Under the pieces are notes generated by a model, which did no database searches, had not been told where the DNA came from, and worked only from the letters and a program-made list of their open reading frames with translations. Shown here in pieces: positions 1-10,139 of a stretch of 64,000 nt of DNA; position 1 is the first letter of the stretch; every line of letters begins with the position of its first letter. The DNA lies in NCBI RefSeq assembly GCF_020831365.1, contig NZ_JAJHPV010000012.1:274473-338472 (forward strand). Direction: 5' to 3'. Origin of the DNA: Massilia agrisoli (GTDB lineage Bacteria; Pseudomonadota; Gammaproteobacteria; Burkholderiales; Burkholderiaceae_D). The position numbers and the translations under genes were made by a program.

Positions 1-1980
1 CACCACCTCCAGCACCACATTCAGGGCCTGGTAGAACAACTTGCGTTCGACGGTATTGTCGTTGTACTGCAGGAAGGCGCCCACCAGTTCATGCGCGTCT
101 TCAAGCTGCTGCAAGGCCAGGTTAATCAGCAGCTTCAACTCGAGCACGGTCAGCTGCCCCCACTCGGTGTTCTCGTCGAACTCGATGCCGATCAAAGTCG
201 CGATGTCGGAGTATTCATCCAGCTCATTGTTTTCCAGGCGGTCCAGCAGCGCTTCCAGGCCGGCATCATCCAGGCGATGCAAGTTCAGGATATCGGCGCG
301 GAACAACAGCGACTTGTTCGTGTTATCCCAGATGAGATCTTCTACCGGATAGATCTCCGAAAACCCCGGCACCAGAATGCGGCAGGCCACGGCGCCCAGC
401 TGGTCATAGACCGCCATGTACACTTCTTTGCCCATGTCTTCGAGGATGCGCAGCAGGGTCGCGGCTTCCTCGGCATTGGAGTTGCTGCCCTGCGCAGTAA
501 AATCCCACTCGACGAAATCGGCGTCCGCTTTGGCGCTGAAGAAGCGCCATGACACGATGCCGCTGGAATCGATGAAGTGTTCGACAAAATTATTAGGTTC
601 CGTTACGGCGTTACTTGCGAAGGTAGGCTGGGGCAGATCGTTCAAGCCTTCGAAACTGCGACCCTGCAGCAGTTCGGTGAGGCTGCGTTCCAGCGCCACC
701 TCGAAGCTCGGGTGCGCGCCGAACGAGGCAAAAACGCCGCCCGTGCGCGGATTCATCAAGGTAACGCACATGACCGGATAGGTTCCGCCCAGCGACGCAT
801 CCTTGACCAGCACCGGGAAGCCCTGCTCTTCCAGGCCCTGGATTCCCGCCAGGATGGCCGGGTATTTGGCCAGCACTTCCTGCGGCACATCCGGCAATGC
901 GAGTTCACCTTCCAGGATTTCGCGCTTGACGGCGCGTTCGAAAATCTCGGACAGGCATTGGACCTGCGCTTCGGCCAGGGTATTCCCGGCGCTCATGCCA
1001 TTGCTGGCGTAAAGGTTTTCGATGAGGTTGGACGGGAAATAGACCACCTCGCCATCCGACTGCCGCACATACGGGAGCGAACAGATACCGCGCGCGGCAT
1101 TGCCGGAGTTGGTGTCGACCAGGTGCGAGCCACGCAGCTCGCCATCGGGATCGTAGATCGACAGGCTGTATTCATCGAGTATGTCGGCCGGCAGCGCGTC
1201 GTCCGGGCCCGGCTGGAACCAGCACTCGTTCGGGTAATGGACAAACGGCGCTTCGGCGATGTCCTCGCCCCAGAACGAGCCGGCATAGAAGTGGTTGCAA
1301 TTGAGGCGTTCGATATATTCGCCCAGCGCCGACGCCAAGGCGCTTTCCTTGGTGGCTCCCTTGCCATTGGTGAAGCACATCGGCGAATGCGCATCGCGGA
1401 TGTGCAGCGACCACACGTTGGGAACGATATTGCGCCAGGACGCGATTTCAATCTTGATGCCCCAGTCCGCCAACATCCCCGACATGTTCGCGATGGTTTG
1501 CTCCAGGGGCAGGTCTTTGCCAGGGATGTAGGTAGCCGAATCAGCACCGGGCCGCAAGGTCAGCAAGGCCTGCGCATCGGCATCCAGGTTTGCTACCTCT
1601 TCAATCACAAACTCCGGGCCGGCCTGCACGACTTTCTTGACGGTGCAACGCTCGATCGAGCGCAAAATGCCCTGGCGGTCCTTGTCGGAGATATCCGCTG
1701 GCAGCTCAACCTGGATCTTGAAAATCTGCTGGTAGCGGTTCTCAGGGTCGACGATATTGTTCTGCGACAGACGGATATTTTCGGTCGGGATATCGCGGGT
1801 ATTGCAGTACAACTTGACGAAGTAAGCTGCACACAAGGCCGACGACGCCAAAAAATAATCGAACGGTCCAGGCGCCGAGCCATCGCCCTTGTAGCGGATA
1901 GGCTGGTCGGCGATCACTGTGAAATCGTCGAACTTGGCTTCGAGCCTCAGCTTATCGAGAAAGTTGACTTTAATTTCCAT
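1..1980 (-). CDS. ycaO: OsmC-YcaO fusion protein (3' end beyond window)
   Basis: The reading frame is open from an ATG at 1980 to the window edge, giving 660 codons with no stop. Residues 1-145 resemble OsmC/Ohr proteins, with two cysteines (Cys50 in ALCAA and Cys112 in ERCTV) placed like the redox pair of that family. From about residue 150 (TYIPGKD) it follows E. coli YcaO closely, including FTNGKGATKE, ALGEYIERL and LSEIFER, the Glu/Arg-rich ATP-binding motifs of YcaO enzymes. YcaO proteins activate amide backbones with ATP; E. coli YcaO assists RimO in methylthiolating ribosomal protein S12. By alignment about 75 C-terminal residues are missing beyond the edge. It lies downstream of guaA on the same strand, separated by a terminator. 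The domain calls are firm; the substrate is unknown. Confidence 0.9.
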   Translation of the reverse strand, partial: MEIKVNFLDKLRLEAKFDDFTVIADQPIRYKGDGSAPGPFDYFLASSALCAAYFVKLYCNTRDIPTENIRLSQNNIVDPENRYQQIFKIQVELPADISDKDRQGILRSIERCTVKKVVQAGPEFVIEEVANLDADAQALLTLRPGADSATYIPGKDLPLEQTIANMSGMLADWGIKIEIASWRNIVPNVWSLHIRDAHSPMCFTNGKGATKESALASALGEYIERLNCNHFYAGSFWGEDIAEAPFVHYPNECWFQPGPDDALPADILDEYSLSIYDPDGELRGSHLVDTNSGNAARGICSLPYVRQSDGEVVYFPSNLIENLYASNGMSAGNTLAEAQVQCLSEIFERAVKREILEGELALPDVPQEVLAKYPAILAGIQGLEEQGFPVLVKDASLGGTYPVMCVTLMNPRTGGVFASFGAHPSFEVALERSLTELLQGRSFEGLNDLPQPTFASNAVTEPNNFVEHFIDSSGIVSWRFFSAKADADFVEWDFTAQGSNSNAEEAATLLRILEDMGKEVYMAVYDQLGAVACRILVPGFSEIYPVEDLIWDNTNKSLLFRADILNLHRLDDAGLEALLDRLENNELDEYSDIATLIGIEFDENTEWGQLTVLELKLLINLALQQLEDAHELVGAFLQYNDNTVERKLFYQALNVVLEVV

Positions 1981-2039
1981 GAAAATTCCAAAAAATACGC
2001 AAAAAATGTAGAGCTATGCACCATGAAGTGGCGAACTGT

Positions 2040-2140
2040 CGTTCCCGCGAAGGCGGGATTCCATAGCTCGGACGATCAGTCAGGAAGCTGTTTATCGCTA
2101 CGCTCACCTGGGTATGGGTTCCCGCCTTCGCGGGAACGAC
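2040..2140. repeat. Intergenic palindromic repeat pair, family A copy 1
   Basis: Two arms face each other: GTTCCCGCGAAGGCGGGA near 2041 and TTCCCGCCTTCGCGGGAAC ending near 2137, about 50 bases apart. Each arm is itself a small palindrome around CGCGAAGGCG. Related pairs occur at 10893, 14611 and 58143. The core resembles the dRS3-type sequence of neisserial and other proteobacterial intergenic repeats. Confidence 0.8.
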
Positions 2141-2162
2141 GTGTTACGGTGACACAGCAAAA

Positions 2163-2192
2163 TATAAAGCCCTGTAAAGACAGGGCTTTATA
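2163..2192 (-). terminator. guaA terminator hairpin
   Basis: A perfect 13-bp stem, TATAAAGCCCTGT, pairs with its complement across a 4-base loop, 40 bases after the guaA stop. The A/T-rich stem base gives a short U tract on the minus strand. It would separate guaA from ycaO. Confidence 0.8.
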
Positions 2193-2231
2193 GGTTAAAT
2201 CAACGGCGATTTAGAAACCCCTACAGGAATC

Positions 2232-3842
2232 TCACTCCCACTCAATGGTCGCTGGCGGCTTGCCCGAAATATCGTAGACCACGCGGTTAATGCCGCGTAC
2301 TTCATTGATGATGCGGTTCGACACCTTGCCCAGCAGGCTGTGCGGCAGGTGCGCCCACTGCGCCGTCATGAAGTCAAGGGTCTGCACCGCGCGCAGCGCG
2401 ACGACGTACTCGTAGGTACGGCCATCGCCCATCACGCCCACCGATTTCACAGGCAGGAACACGGCAAACGCCTGGCTGGTCGCTTCATACCAGTTCTTCG
2501 GTGCTTCGCCCGCGTCGATGCTTTCCAGTGCAGGAATATCGCACGGCGTCTTGCGCAGTTCTTCGATGAAGATGGCATCCGCGCGGCGCAGCAGGTCGGC
2601 AAATTCCTTCTTCACTTCTCCGAGGATACGCACGCCCAGGCCAGGGCCTGGGAATGGATGGCGGTAGACCATGTCATGCGGCAGGCCAAGCGCCACGCCC
2701 AGCTTGCGCACCTCGTCCTTGAACAGTTCGCGCAGCGGTTCCAGCAGCTTCAGGTTCAGCGTTTCCGGCAGGCCGCCCACGTTGTGGTGGCTCTTGATGG
2801 TCTGGCCCTTCTTGCCCTTGCCCGCGCTTTCGATGACGTCCGGATAGATGGTGCCCTGGGCCAGCCACTTGGCGTTCTTCAGCTTGCCCGCTTCGACCTG
2901 GAACACTTCGACGAACTCGCGGCCGATGATCTTGCGCTTGGCTTCCGGATCGGCAACGCCAGCCAGGTGGCCGAGGAACTGGTCTTCGGCATCGATGCGC
3001 AGCACCTTCACGCCAAGGTTCTTGGCGAACATGTCCATCACCATCTTGCCTTCGTCGAGGCGCAGCAGGCCGTGGTCGACGAACACGCAAGTCAGCTGGT
3101 CGCCGATCGCGCGGTGGATCAGCGCGGCAGCCACGCTCGAATCGACGCCGCCCGACAGGCCGAGGATCACTTCATCGGTGCCGACCTGCTCGCGGATCTT
3201 GGCAACGGCTTCGGAGATGTAGTCCGGCATGTTCCAGTCCGACTTGCAGCCGCAGATCTCGTGCACGAAGCGGCCGAGGATGGCCTTGCCCTGCGAGGTG
3301 TGCGTTACTTCCGGGTGGAACTGCAGCGCGTAGAAACGGCGCTCTTCGTCGGCCATCGCGGCGATCGGGCAGCTTTCGGTATTGCCCATCAGCTTGAAGC
3401 CCGGCGGCATTTCCAGCACTTTGTCGCCATGGCTCATCCATACCTTCAGCATGCCGTGGCCTTCATCGGTGACGAAGTCGTTGATGCCGTTCAGCAGTGC
3501 GGTGTGGCTGCGCGCGCGCACTTCGGCATAGCCGAATTCACGCACCAGGCCGTTTTCGACCTTGCCGCCCAGCTGGGCCGCCATCGTTTGCATGCCGTAG
3601 CAAATGCCGAGCACCGGCACGCCCAGTTCGAACACGGCCTGTGGCGCGCGTGGCGAGTCGCCTTCGAGGGTCGAATTGTGGCTGCCCGACAGAATGACGC
3701 CGGCGGCGCCGTAGTTGCGGACGAATTCGTCGCTGACGTCGTACGGGAATACTTCGGAGAACACGCCGGCGTCGCGCACGCGGCGCGCTATCAGCTGGGT
3801 TACCTGGGAGCCGAAATCGAGGATGAGGATTTTAGAATGCAT
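2232..3842 (-). CDS. guaA: GMP synthase (glutamine-hydrolysing)
   Basis: This cytoplasmic enzyme converts XMP, ATP and glutamine to GMP, the last step of de novo GMP synthesis. At 536 residues it is close to E. coli GuaA (525). The N-terminal class I amidotransferase domain has the nucleophile Cys81 in GICYGMQ and the His176/Glu178 pair in FHPEV. The ATP-pyrophosphatase domain begins with the P-loop GLSGGVDSS at 228-236, and the C-terminal dimerisation domain ends in PPATIEWE, as is usual for the family. It lies 71 bases downstream of guaB on the same strand, with a hairpin in the gap, so the two guanine-nucleotide genes are probably co-transcribed at least in part. Confidence 0.98.
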   Translation of the reverse strand: MHSKILILDFGSQVTQLIARRVRDAGVFSEVFPYDVSDEFVRNYGAAGVILSGSHNSTLEGDSPRAPQAVFELGVPVLGICYGMQTMAAQLGGKVENGLVREFGYAEVRARSHTALLNGINDFVTDEGHGMLKVWMSHGDKVLEMPPGFKLMGNTESCPIAAMADEERRFYALQFHPEVTHTSQGKAILGRFVHEICGCKSDWNMPDYISEAVAKIREQVGTDEVILGLSGGVDSSVAAALIHRAIGDQLTCVFVDHGLLRLDEGKMVMDMFAKNLGVKVLRIDAEDQFLGHLAGVADPEAKRKIIGREFVEVFQVEAGKLKNAKWLAQGTIYPDVIESAGKGKKGQTIKSHHNVGGLPETLNLKLLEPLRELFKDEVRKLGVALGLPHDMVYRHPFPGPGLGVRILGEVKKEFADLLRRADAIFIEELRKTPCDIPALESIDAGEAPKNWYEATSQAFAVFLPVKSVGVMGDGRTYEYVVALRAVQTLDFMTAQWAHLPHSLLGKVSNRIINEVRGINRVVYDISGKPPATIEWE

Positions 3843-3880
3843 GGAGACCGATTAGATAGATGCGATGGGGCAAATGCAAA

Positions 3881-3904
3881 CGTGGGCAGGAAACCCTGCC
3901 CACG
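3881..3904 (-). terminator. guaB-guaA intercistronic hairpin
   Basis: A perfect 10-bp stem, CGTGGGCAGG, with a 4-base loop lies directly after the guaB stop. On the minus strand it is followed by TTTGCATTTG, a weak U tract, so it may terminate only partially or protect the upstream message from decay. Confidence 0.6.
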
Positions 3905-3913
3905 CACTGACTG

Positions 3914-5429
<1,516 letters not shown>

Positions 5430-5528
5430 CAGCAGCCAACATTTCGGCCGAAAAGCATAGACGGGCGTTGACAGGCGGGCTCAAGCATGAGGAAATCGGA
5501 ACAAAGCTTCTCTATGGAAATAATGCAG

Positions 5529-6041
5529 ATGAATGTACTCTCCCCTTGCGTGCGCCTGGTGGCGGCGGCAACGCTGATGTTTGTTGCCGGTTTGGCACAG
5601 GCGCAATATGTGTGGATCGACGCGAAAGGGATCAAGCAGTTTTCCGACCGCTCGCCGCCATCTTCGGTGCCGGATAAGAACATCCTGAAGGCGCCGGGCC
5701 GGCCGGTCCTCACGATCGCGCCGGGCGACCAGGAGCAGCCTGCGCCGGTGTCCGTAGCCGATGCGGCCAAAAAGGCGCTGCCGACCATGGCCGAGCGCAA
5801 CGTCGAGTTTAACAAGCGCGCCAGCGACAAGGCGGCGGCCGACAAGAAGAGTGCTGCCGAGGGGCAGGCGAAAGCGGCCAGGGCCGAACAATGCGCGGCG
5901 GCACGTGATTACAAGATGCAGCTGGACTCGGGCATACGCATCGGCACCGTCACCCCAAACGGCGAGCGGGCGTTCATGAGCGATGCAGAACGCGCCGTCG
6001 CGAATGCCAAGACCAACAAGGTTCTGGCCGCCTGCCGTTAA
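5529..6041 (+). CDS. DUF4124 domain protein, secreted
   Basis: This protein of unknown function carries the DUF4124 signature near its N-terminus: YVWIDAKGIKQFSDRSPP, a short beta-rich motif common in betaproteobacterial envelope proteins. Translation from the ATG at 5529 gives a clean signal peptide (MNVLSPCVRLVAAATLMFVA) followed by AQA as the likely cleavage site, and GGAAA lies 8 bases upstream. In-frame ATGs at 5487, 5514 and 5523 would make the n-region unusually long. The rest is rich in Lys, Ala and Glu and probably helical. It sits alone, divergent from guaB, with its 3' end overlapping that of convergent rnfH by 4 bases. Confidence 0.85.
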   Translation: MNVLSPCVRLVAAATLMFVAGLAQAQYVWIDAKGIKQFSDRSPPSSVPDKNILKAPGRPVLTIAPGDQEQPAPVSVADAAKKALPTMAERNVEFNKRASDKAAADKKSAAEGQAKAARAEQCAAARDYKMQLDSGIRIGTVTPNGERAFMSDAERAVANAKTNKVLAACR

Positions 6042-6334
6042 TCAGGCGGCGGCCGCCTCTTCTCGCTGCGGCGGCGGCGCGAATCCTTTGGATCGGCGAT
6101 GAGGGGGCGGTAAATCTCGATGCGGTCACGCTCGCGCAGCACCGTGTCGAGTGGCCGCTTCTTGCCGAAGATGCCGACGGGCTGGACCACCAGGTCAATG
6201 CCCGGGATGGCCTGCAGCACGCCGCTCTGGATGATCGCCTGCTCGATCGTGGTACCGGGGGCGACGGCCAGCTCGCGAAAATATTCCCGCAACGGCGCTG
6301 CGTAACACAGCTGCACGTTGACCAGGTCAGCCAT
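6038..6334 (-). CDS. rnfH: RnfH family ubiquitin-like protein
   Basis: A 98-residue protein of the RnfH/UPF0125 family, which has a beta-grasp (ubiquitin-like) fold and no settled biochemical role. Recognisable family segments are VQLCYAAP at the start and VGIFGKKRPLDTVLRERDRI, followed by EIYRPLIADPK. The tail is very basic. The ATG at 6334 is preferred over an upstream in-frame start at 6382 because it begins just before the conserved strand and overlaps the ratA stop by 8 bases, the usual ratA-rnfH arrangement. Co-transcription with ratA is very likely. Confidence 0.92.
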   Translation of the reverse strand: MADLVNVQLCYAAPLREYFRELAVAPGTTIEQAIIQSGVLQAIPGIDLVVQPVGIFGKKRPLDTVLRERDRIEIYRPLIADPKDSRRRRSEKRRPPPD

Positions 6335-6758
6335 ACACGGTTTCTGCGCGCTTGCAGAAGGAATCGACCATACTGTTAGCAATCATGCCGAACACGGGTC
6401 CGATCAGTTGTTCGAGGATAATGCTCGAAAACTCGTAATGCAGGTCGAATTCGACCTTGCAAGCGTCGGGGCGCAGGGCTTTGAAGGTCCAGGTGCCGTC
6501 CATGACCTTGAAAGGGCCATCGACCAGCTTCATTTTCATCTGGGTCGGGCGAATATTGTGGTTTCGGGTTGTAAAGCTCTGGCGCACGCCGTGGAAATGG
6601 ATCGCCAGGCAGGCGACCAGCGTGTCCTCGGTGCGTTCCAGGACTTTCACCCCGCCGCACCAGGGCAGGAATTTCGGATAATCTTCCACGTTCGCCACCA
6701 GGTCGAACATCTGTTCTGCGCTATAACCCAGAAAAACTGTTTTGTGCACTACTGCCAT
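6327..6758 (-). CDS. ratA: RatA / START-like coenzyme Q-binding family protein
   Basis: A 143-residue member of the RatA (YfjG) family, a START-like lipid-binding fold related to Coq10. E. coli RatA was described as a toxin that blocks 70S assembly, while Coq10 relatives bind ubiquinone, so the true role may be in respiration. The start VVHKTVFLGYSAEQMFDLV, then VEDYPKFLPWC and the C-terminal FGMIANSMVDSFCKRAE are characteristic. It lies divergent from smpB, 73 bases away, the conserved smpB-ratA-rnfH neighbourhood of proteobacteria. Confidence 0.93.
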   Translation of the reverse strand: MAVVHKTVFLGYSAEQMFDLVANVEDYPKFLPWCGGVKVLERTEDTLVACLAIHFHGVRQSFTTRNHNIRPTQMKMKLVDGPFKVMDGTWTFKALRPDACKVEFDLHYEFSSIILEQLIGPVFGMIANSMVDSFCKRAETVYG

Positions 6759-6831
6759 GAGTCAGCCGTTTGTTATGATGTTGGATATGTTGCATTAGTA
6801 GTTTAACCGAACCGCGCCATTTCGCTATTTC

Positions 6832-7281
6832 ATGAGCATTGCAGACAACAGAAAAGCATTTCACGACTACTTCATCGAAGACCGCTACGAGGCCGGCATT
6901 GTGCTGGAAGGATGGGAAGTCAAAGCCATCCGCGAGTCGCGCGTCCAGATCAAGGAAGCCTACGTCGTCGTGCGTGGCGATGAGCTCTATCTTTTCGGCG
7001 CCCACGTCAGCGCCCTCAACACCGCGTCGGCCTTCAGCCACCCGGAAGCCATCCGCACGCGCAAGCTGCTGCTCCACCGCGCCGAAATCGACAAGCTGAT
7101 CGGCAAGGTCGAGCGCTCCGGCTACACCTTGGTGCCTTTGAATTTGCATTTCAAGGGTGGGCGGGTCAAGTGCGAGATTGGCCTCGCCAAGGGCAAGAAG
7201 CAGCACGACAAGCGCGCCACCGAAAAAGACCGCGACGCCAAGCGCGAAGTGGCCAGCGCGATGAAGCAGAACACCCGCTAA
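6832..7281 (+). CDS. smpB: tmRNA-binding protein SmpB
   Basis: SmpB binds tmRNA and is needed to rescue stalled ribosomes by trans-translation. The 149-residue length is standard. The OB-fold core is clear ([47 protein letters not shown]), as is the basic tail with [15 protein letters not shown] that reaches into the decoding centre. The ssrA gene itself is not in the window. The stop codon is followed almost at once by the repeat array. Confidence 0.98.
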   Translation: MSIADNRKAFHDYFIEDRYEAGIVLEGWEVKAIRESRVQIKEAYVVVRGDELYLFGAHVSALNTASAFSHPEAIRTRKLLLHRAEIDKLIGKVERSGYTLVPLNLHFKGGRVKCEIGLAKGKKQHDKRATEKDRDAKREVASAMKQNTR

Positions 7282-7295
7282 CCAGCGTCTTTCCC

Positions 7296-7626
7296 ATTCG
7301 GGATCAGACCACCACGTTTCTAGAACATTTCGCAAATTCGGGGTCAGACCACCGCATTTCACAAATTCGCGCAAATTCGGGGTCAGACCACCGCGTTTTT
7401 AGCGCAAATTTGGGGTCAGACCACCGCGTTTTTAGAATATTGCGAAAAAACGGTGGTCTGACCCCGATTTTGGCAACTATTGCGAAAAAACGGTGGTCTG
7501 ACCCCGATCTTGCGAAAAAACGGTGGTCTGACCCCGATTTTGGAAATTCGAAGAACGGTGGTCTGACCCCGATTTTGGAAATTGTTGACGGCCGCCGGGG
7601 TCTGTCCCCGGGGACGGACCCCGAAG
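7296..7626. repeat. Orientation-switching array of GGTCAGACCACC repeats
   Basis: The gap between convergent smpB and the exporter gene is filled by eight short repeats. Four read GGGGTCAGACCACCG forward (about 7301, 7341, 7380 and 7413; the first has GGATCAG) and four are inverted, CGGTGGTCTGACCCCG (7451, 7491, 7521 and 7556). The units extend into A/T-rich flanks, AAATTCGGGG forward and TTGCGAAAAAACGG inverted. Spacing is 30-40 bases. A different palindrome follows at 7594-7622 (GGGTCTGTCCCC facing GGGGACGGACCCC). A transcript through the region could fold into one long hairpin or many small ones, so it may also end transcription from both sides. No gene is seen here. Confidence 0.92.
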
Positions 7627-7633
7627 TTTTTGT

Positions 7634-8821
7634 TTATTGCTGCGGAGCCTGGACGCGCAGGCTGAGGCGCCAGCACAGGAAGCTGGCGACCAGCCCGGCC
7701 ATCACGCCGCAGGCTAGCTTGAGCGCGCTGTCGAATAGCACCGGCGCGAGCAGGCCCGATACCAGCGCAAACGCCATCATCTGGATGAACGAGAGCATCG
7801 ATGAGGCGAGCCCGCGGTTGGCCGGGAACAGCGCCAGCGCGCCGACCTGGATCGCGGGCATCGCTACCGCCAGCCCGAACGTGTAAATCATCAGCGGCAG
7901 CACCGCCCACGGAATGTCTGCTACAAACAAGGCGTTGTAGCCGACATTGAGCACGCTCGCCAACGCCATCACGGCAAAGCCGAGCCATACCATGCGCGCG
8001 GGCTTGATCTTGTCCGCTTTCTTGCCGCCCCACGCCGAGCCGATGACCATGCCGCTGATGAGCGGCACGAACAGCCAGCCAAACGCCGTTTCCGGCAGCT
8101 TCAGGATCTCCAGGATAAAATTCGCCGCCGATCCGATGTACAGCGACAGCCCCCCAAACGCCATGCCGACCGCTAGCGACAGCAGCAGGAACTGCGGGTT
8201 CTTCAGCACTTTCAGGTAGTTTTTGGCGATGGCTACGCCGTGGAAGGCGTGGCGCTGCTCTTTCGGCAGGCTCTCGGGCAGCATCCGGTACACCAGCGCA
8301 ATCAGCAGCGCGCCAAACACGGCCAGGAAGATGAAGGTCGAGCGCCAGCCGAACGTCACGTGCAGCCAGCCGCCCAAAATCGGCGCAATCGCAGGCGCAA
8401 GCCCGAATACCATCATGATGTGCGACATGATCCGCTGCGCGTGCGACTGGTCATGCGAGAACCGGTCCTGCACGATCGCTTGCCCGATCACCGAGCCGGC
8501 GCCCGCCGCCAGCCCCTGCAGCGCGCGGCATACCAGCAGCCAGCCGAAGGTGGGCGCAAACGCCGCGCCCAGCGAGGACAAGGTATATACCGTCAGCGCC
8601 ACCAGGATCACCGGCCGGCGCCCGAACGAGTCGGACAGCGTGCCGTAAAACAGCATCATGAAGGCGAAGGTGAATAAAAAGACGCTGAGCGTCTGCTGCA
8701 CGGCCAGCGGCCCAACCGCAAACTCCCGACCGATGGCGGGGATGGATGGCAGGTAGGTGTCGATCGCAAGCGCCCCCACCATGCCCAGGAGAGCCAGAAT
8801 AACCGTCAACAGTCGCTGCAT
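7634..8821 (-). CDS. Bcr/CflA family multidrug efflux MFS transporter
   Basis: A 395-residue inner-membrane protein with about 12 hydrophobic helices, of the drug:H+ antiporter Bcr/CflA type. The first helix and loop, TYLPSIPAIGREF, and the loop 2-3 motif YGTLSDSFGRRPV (the major facilitator GxLaDrxGrr signature) are typical. Helix 5 carries GLAPAIAPILGGWL, the motif C of antiporters. The exported compound cannot be predicted. It is a single gene, convergent with smpB across the repeat array. Confidence 0.93.
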   Translation of the reverse strand: MQRLLTVILALLGMVGALAIDTYLPSIPAIGREFAVGPLAVQQTLSVFLFTFAFMMLFYGTLSDSFGRRPVILVALTVYTLSSLGAAFAPTFGWLLVCRALQGLAAGAGSVIGQAIVQDRFSHDQSHAQRIMSHIMMVFGLAPAIAPILGGWLHVTFGWRSTFIFLAVFGALLIALVYRMLPESLPKEQRHAFHGVAIAKNYLKVLKNPQFLLLSLAVGMAFGGLSLYIGSAANFILEILKLPETAFGWLFVPLISGMVIGSAWGGKKADKIKPARMVWLGFAVMALASVLNVGYNALFVADIPWAVLPLMIYTFGLAVAMPAIQVGALALFPANRGLASSMLSFIQMMAFALVSGLLAPVLFDSALKLACGVMAGLVASFLCWRLSLRVQAPQQ

Positions 8822-8914
8822 GCAATGCCCTCACAGAGTCCGGCACCGCAGTGTGCGCGCCATCAGAGGGCGAGATTTTACGGGAATTTCCGAAAGATTA
8901 CCGATGGCCCAACT

Positions 8915-8943
8915 TTTACTACCGTTAACGGCGCTCCTATTCT
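8915..8943 (+). promoter_or_regulatory. Candidate promoter for the TIGR03118 gene
   Basis: TTTACT and TATTCT are separated by exactly 17 bases, in the 205-base divergent gap upstream of the gene starting at 9027. Confidence 0.4.
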
Positions 8944-9026
8944 TTATGCGATCTCAACGCGCCCTGCCGGATCACACCGGATCATCACGGTTGTGTCCGT
9001 CTGATTTGATATCGCTGGAGCCTACC

Positions 9027-10139
9027 ATGAACGCCTTCCTCCGCCACCTGACCGGGACCCAGCCCTTGCCGGCCCGCCCCGAGCTGCCGGTCGTGCATGT
9101 CCCCTACTATTACGAAGTGCGCAGGCTGGTGGCAGATGTCGCCACGCTGCGCGCCGAAAACATCGACCCTAACCTGGTCAACGCCTGGGGCATTGCCTTC
9201 AATCCCTTCGGTTTTGTGTGGGTGTCCGACGAGGGCACCGGCCTGTCGACCCTGTACGACGGCGACGGCCATCCGCAGTCGCTGGTCGTCACGATCCCGC
9301 CTCCTGCCGGCTCCACCGCCCGCGGCGAGCCGACCGGCATCGTGTTCTACGGCGGCGGCGGTTTCGTGGTCAGCAACGGCAGCTCGTCGGGCCCCAGCCG
9401 CTTTATCTTCGCGGGCGAAGACGGTGTAATCTCAGGCTGGGCGCCGAACGTCGACTTCACCAACGCCATCCGCGTGATCGACAATTCGCCGCTGGGCGCC
9501 GTCTACAAAGGCCTGGCCATCGGCGCCAGCGGCCAGGGCGCGCTGCTGTACGCGACCGACTTCCATAACGCCCGCATCGACGTGTTCGACGCCACCTTCC
9601 AGCCCGTCGTGCTGCCCGCCCGCGCTTTCCAGGACCCGCACCTGCCGCACGGCTTCGCGCCGTTCGGCATCCAGGCAATCGGCGGCGATATCTATGTGAC
9701 GTATGCAAAGCAGGATGCGGACCGCGACCATGAAGTGCCAGGCCGCGGCCTCGGACTCGTGTCGGTCTTCAGCCCGACCGGTGAATTCGTGCGCCGCCTG
9801 ATCACGCGCGGCGCCCTGAACGCACCGTGGGGCCTGGCCCTGGCGCCAGCCAGCTTCGGCAAGTTCGGCAACCGCCTGTTGGTCGGTAATTTCGGCGATG
9901 GAGCCATCAACGCCTACGACATCGCCAACGGACGCTTCGCCGGCCGCCTGCGCGGCACCGACCGCGAGCCGCTGCGCATCGACGGCCTGTGGGGACTCGC
10001 CTTCGGCAATGGCGTCAACAACCAGCCGCTGAACACCTTGTTCTTCACGGCCGGTCCGGGTAACGAAGAACACGGCCTGTACGGCCGCATCGACGTGGCC
10101 CGGGACGACACCCAGGCCGATGTCCAGGACGTTGAGTGA
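9027..10139 (+). CDS. TIGR03118 family beta-propeller protein
   Basis: A 370-residue protein of unknown function that matches what I recall of family TIGR03118: NLVNAWGIAFNPFGFVWVSD, a central GAVYKGLAIG and YATDFHNARIDVFD, and RLLVGNFGDGAINAYD. The repeated blade-like segments (GLAIG, LYATDFHNA, FGNRLLVGNFGDG) suggest an NHL-like beta-propeller. The ATG at 9027 is chosen because CTGGAG lies 6 bases upstream and conservation starts soon after. Longer in-frame starts run into the divergent promoter region. With this start no signal peptide is visible, although many family members are exported. Its stop directly abuts the stop of the convergent signal peptidase gene. Confidence 0.85.
   Translation: MNAFLRHLTGTQPLPARPELPVVHVPYYYEVRRLVADVATLRAENIDPNLVNAWGIAFNPFGFVWVSDEGTGLSTLYDGDGHPQSLVVTIPPPAGSTARGEPTGIVFYGGGGFVVSNGSSSGPSRFIFAGEDGVISGWAPNVDFTNAIRVIDNSPLGAVYKGLAIGASGQGALLYATDFHNARIDVFDATFQPVVLPARAFQDPHLPHGFAPFGIQAIGGDIYVTYAKQDADRDHEVPGRGLGLVSVFSPTGEFVRRLITRGALNAPWGLALAPASFGKFGNRLLVGNFGDGAINAYDIANGRFAGRLRGTDREPLRIDGLWGLAFGNGVNNQPLNTLFFTAGPGNEEHGLYGRIDVARDDTQADVQDVE

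Noticed and set aside
577..2193. A 538-codon plus-strand frame at the left end
   Set aside because: It is antisense to the OsmC-YcaO gene, whose minus-strand frame is open to the window edge and matches known domains.
7296..7626. Possible CRISPR array
   Set aside because: Units are about 15 bases, spacers are similar A/T-rich DNA rather than unique, and the orientation flips halfway. No cas genes are present.
7170..8033. Two ORFs that translate the repeat array (7170-7886 plus, 7416-8033 minus)
   Set aside because: The peptides are just the array read in frame (for example NRGQTTVF repeats) joined to shadows of smpB and the exporter.
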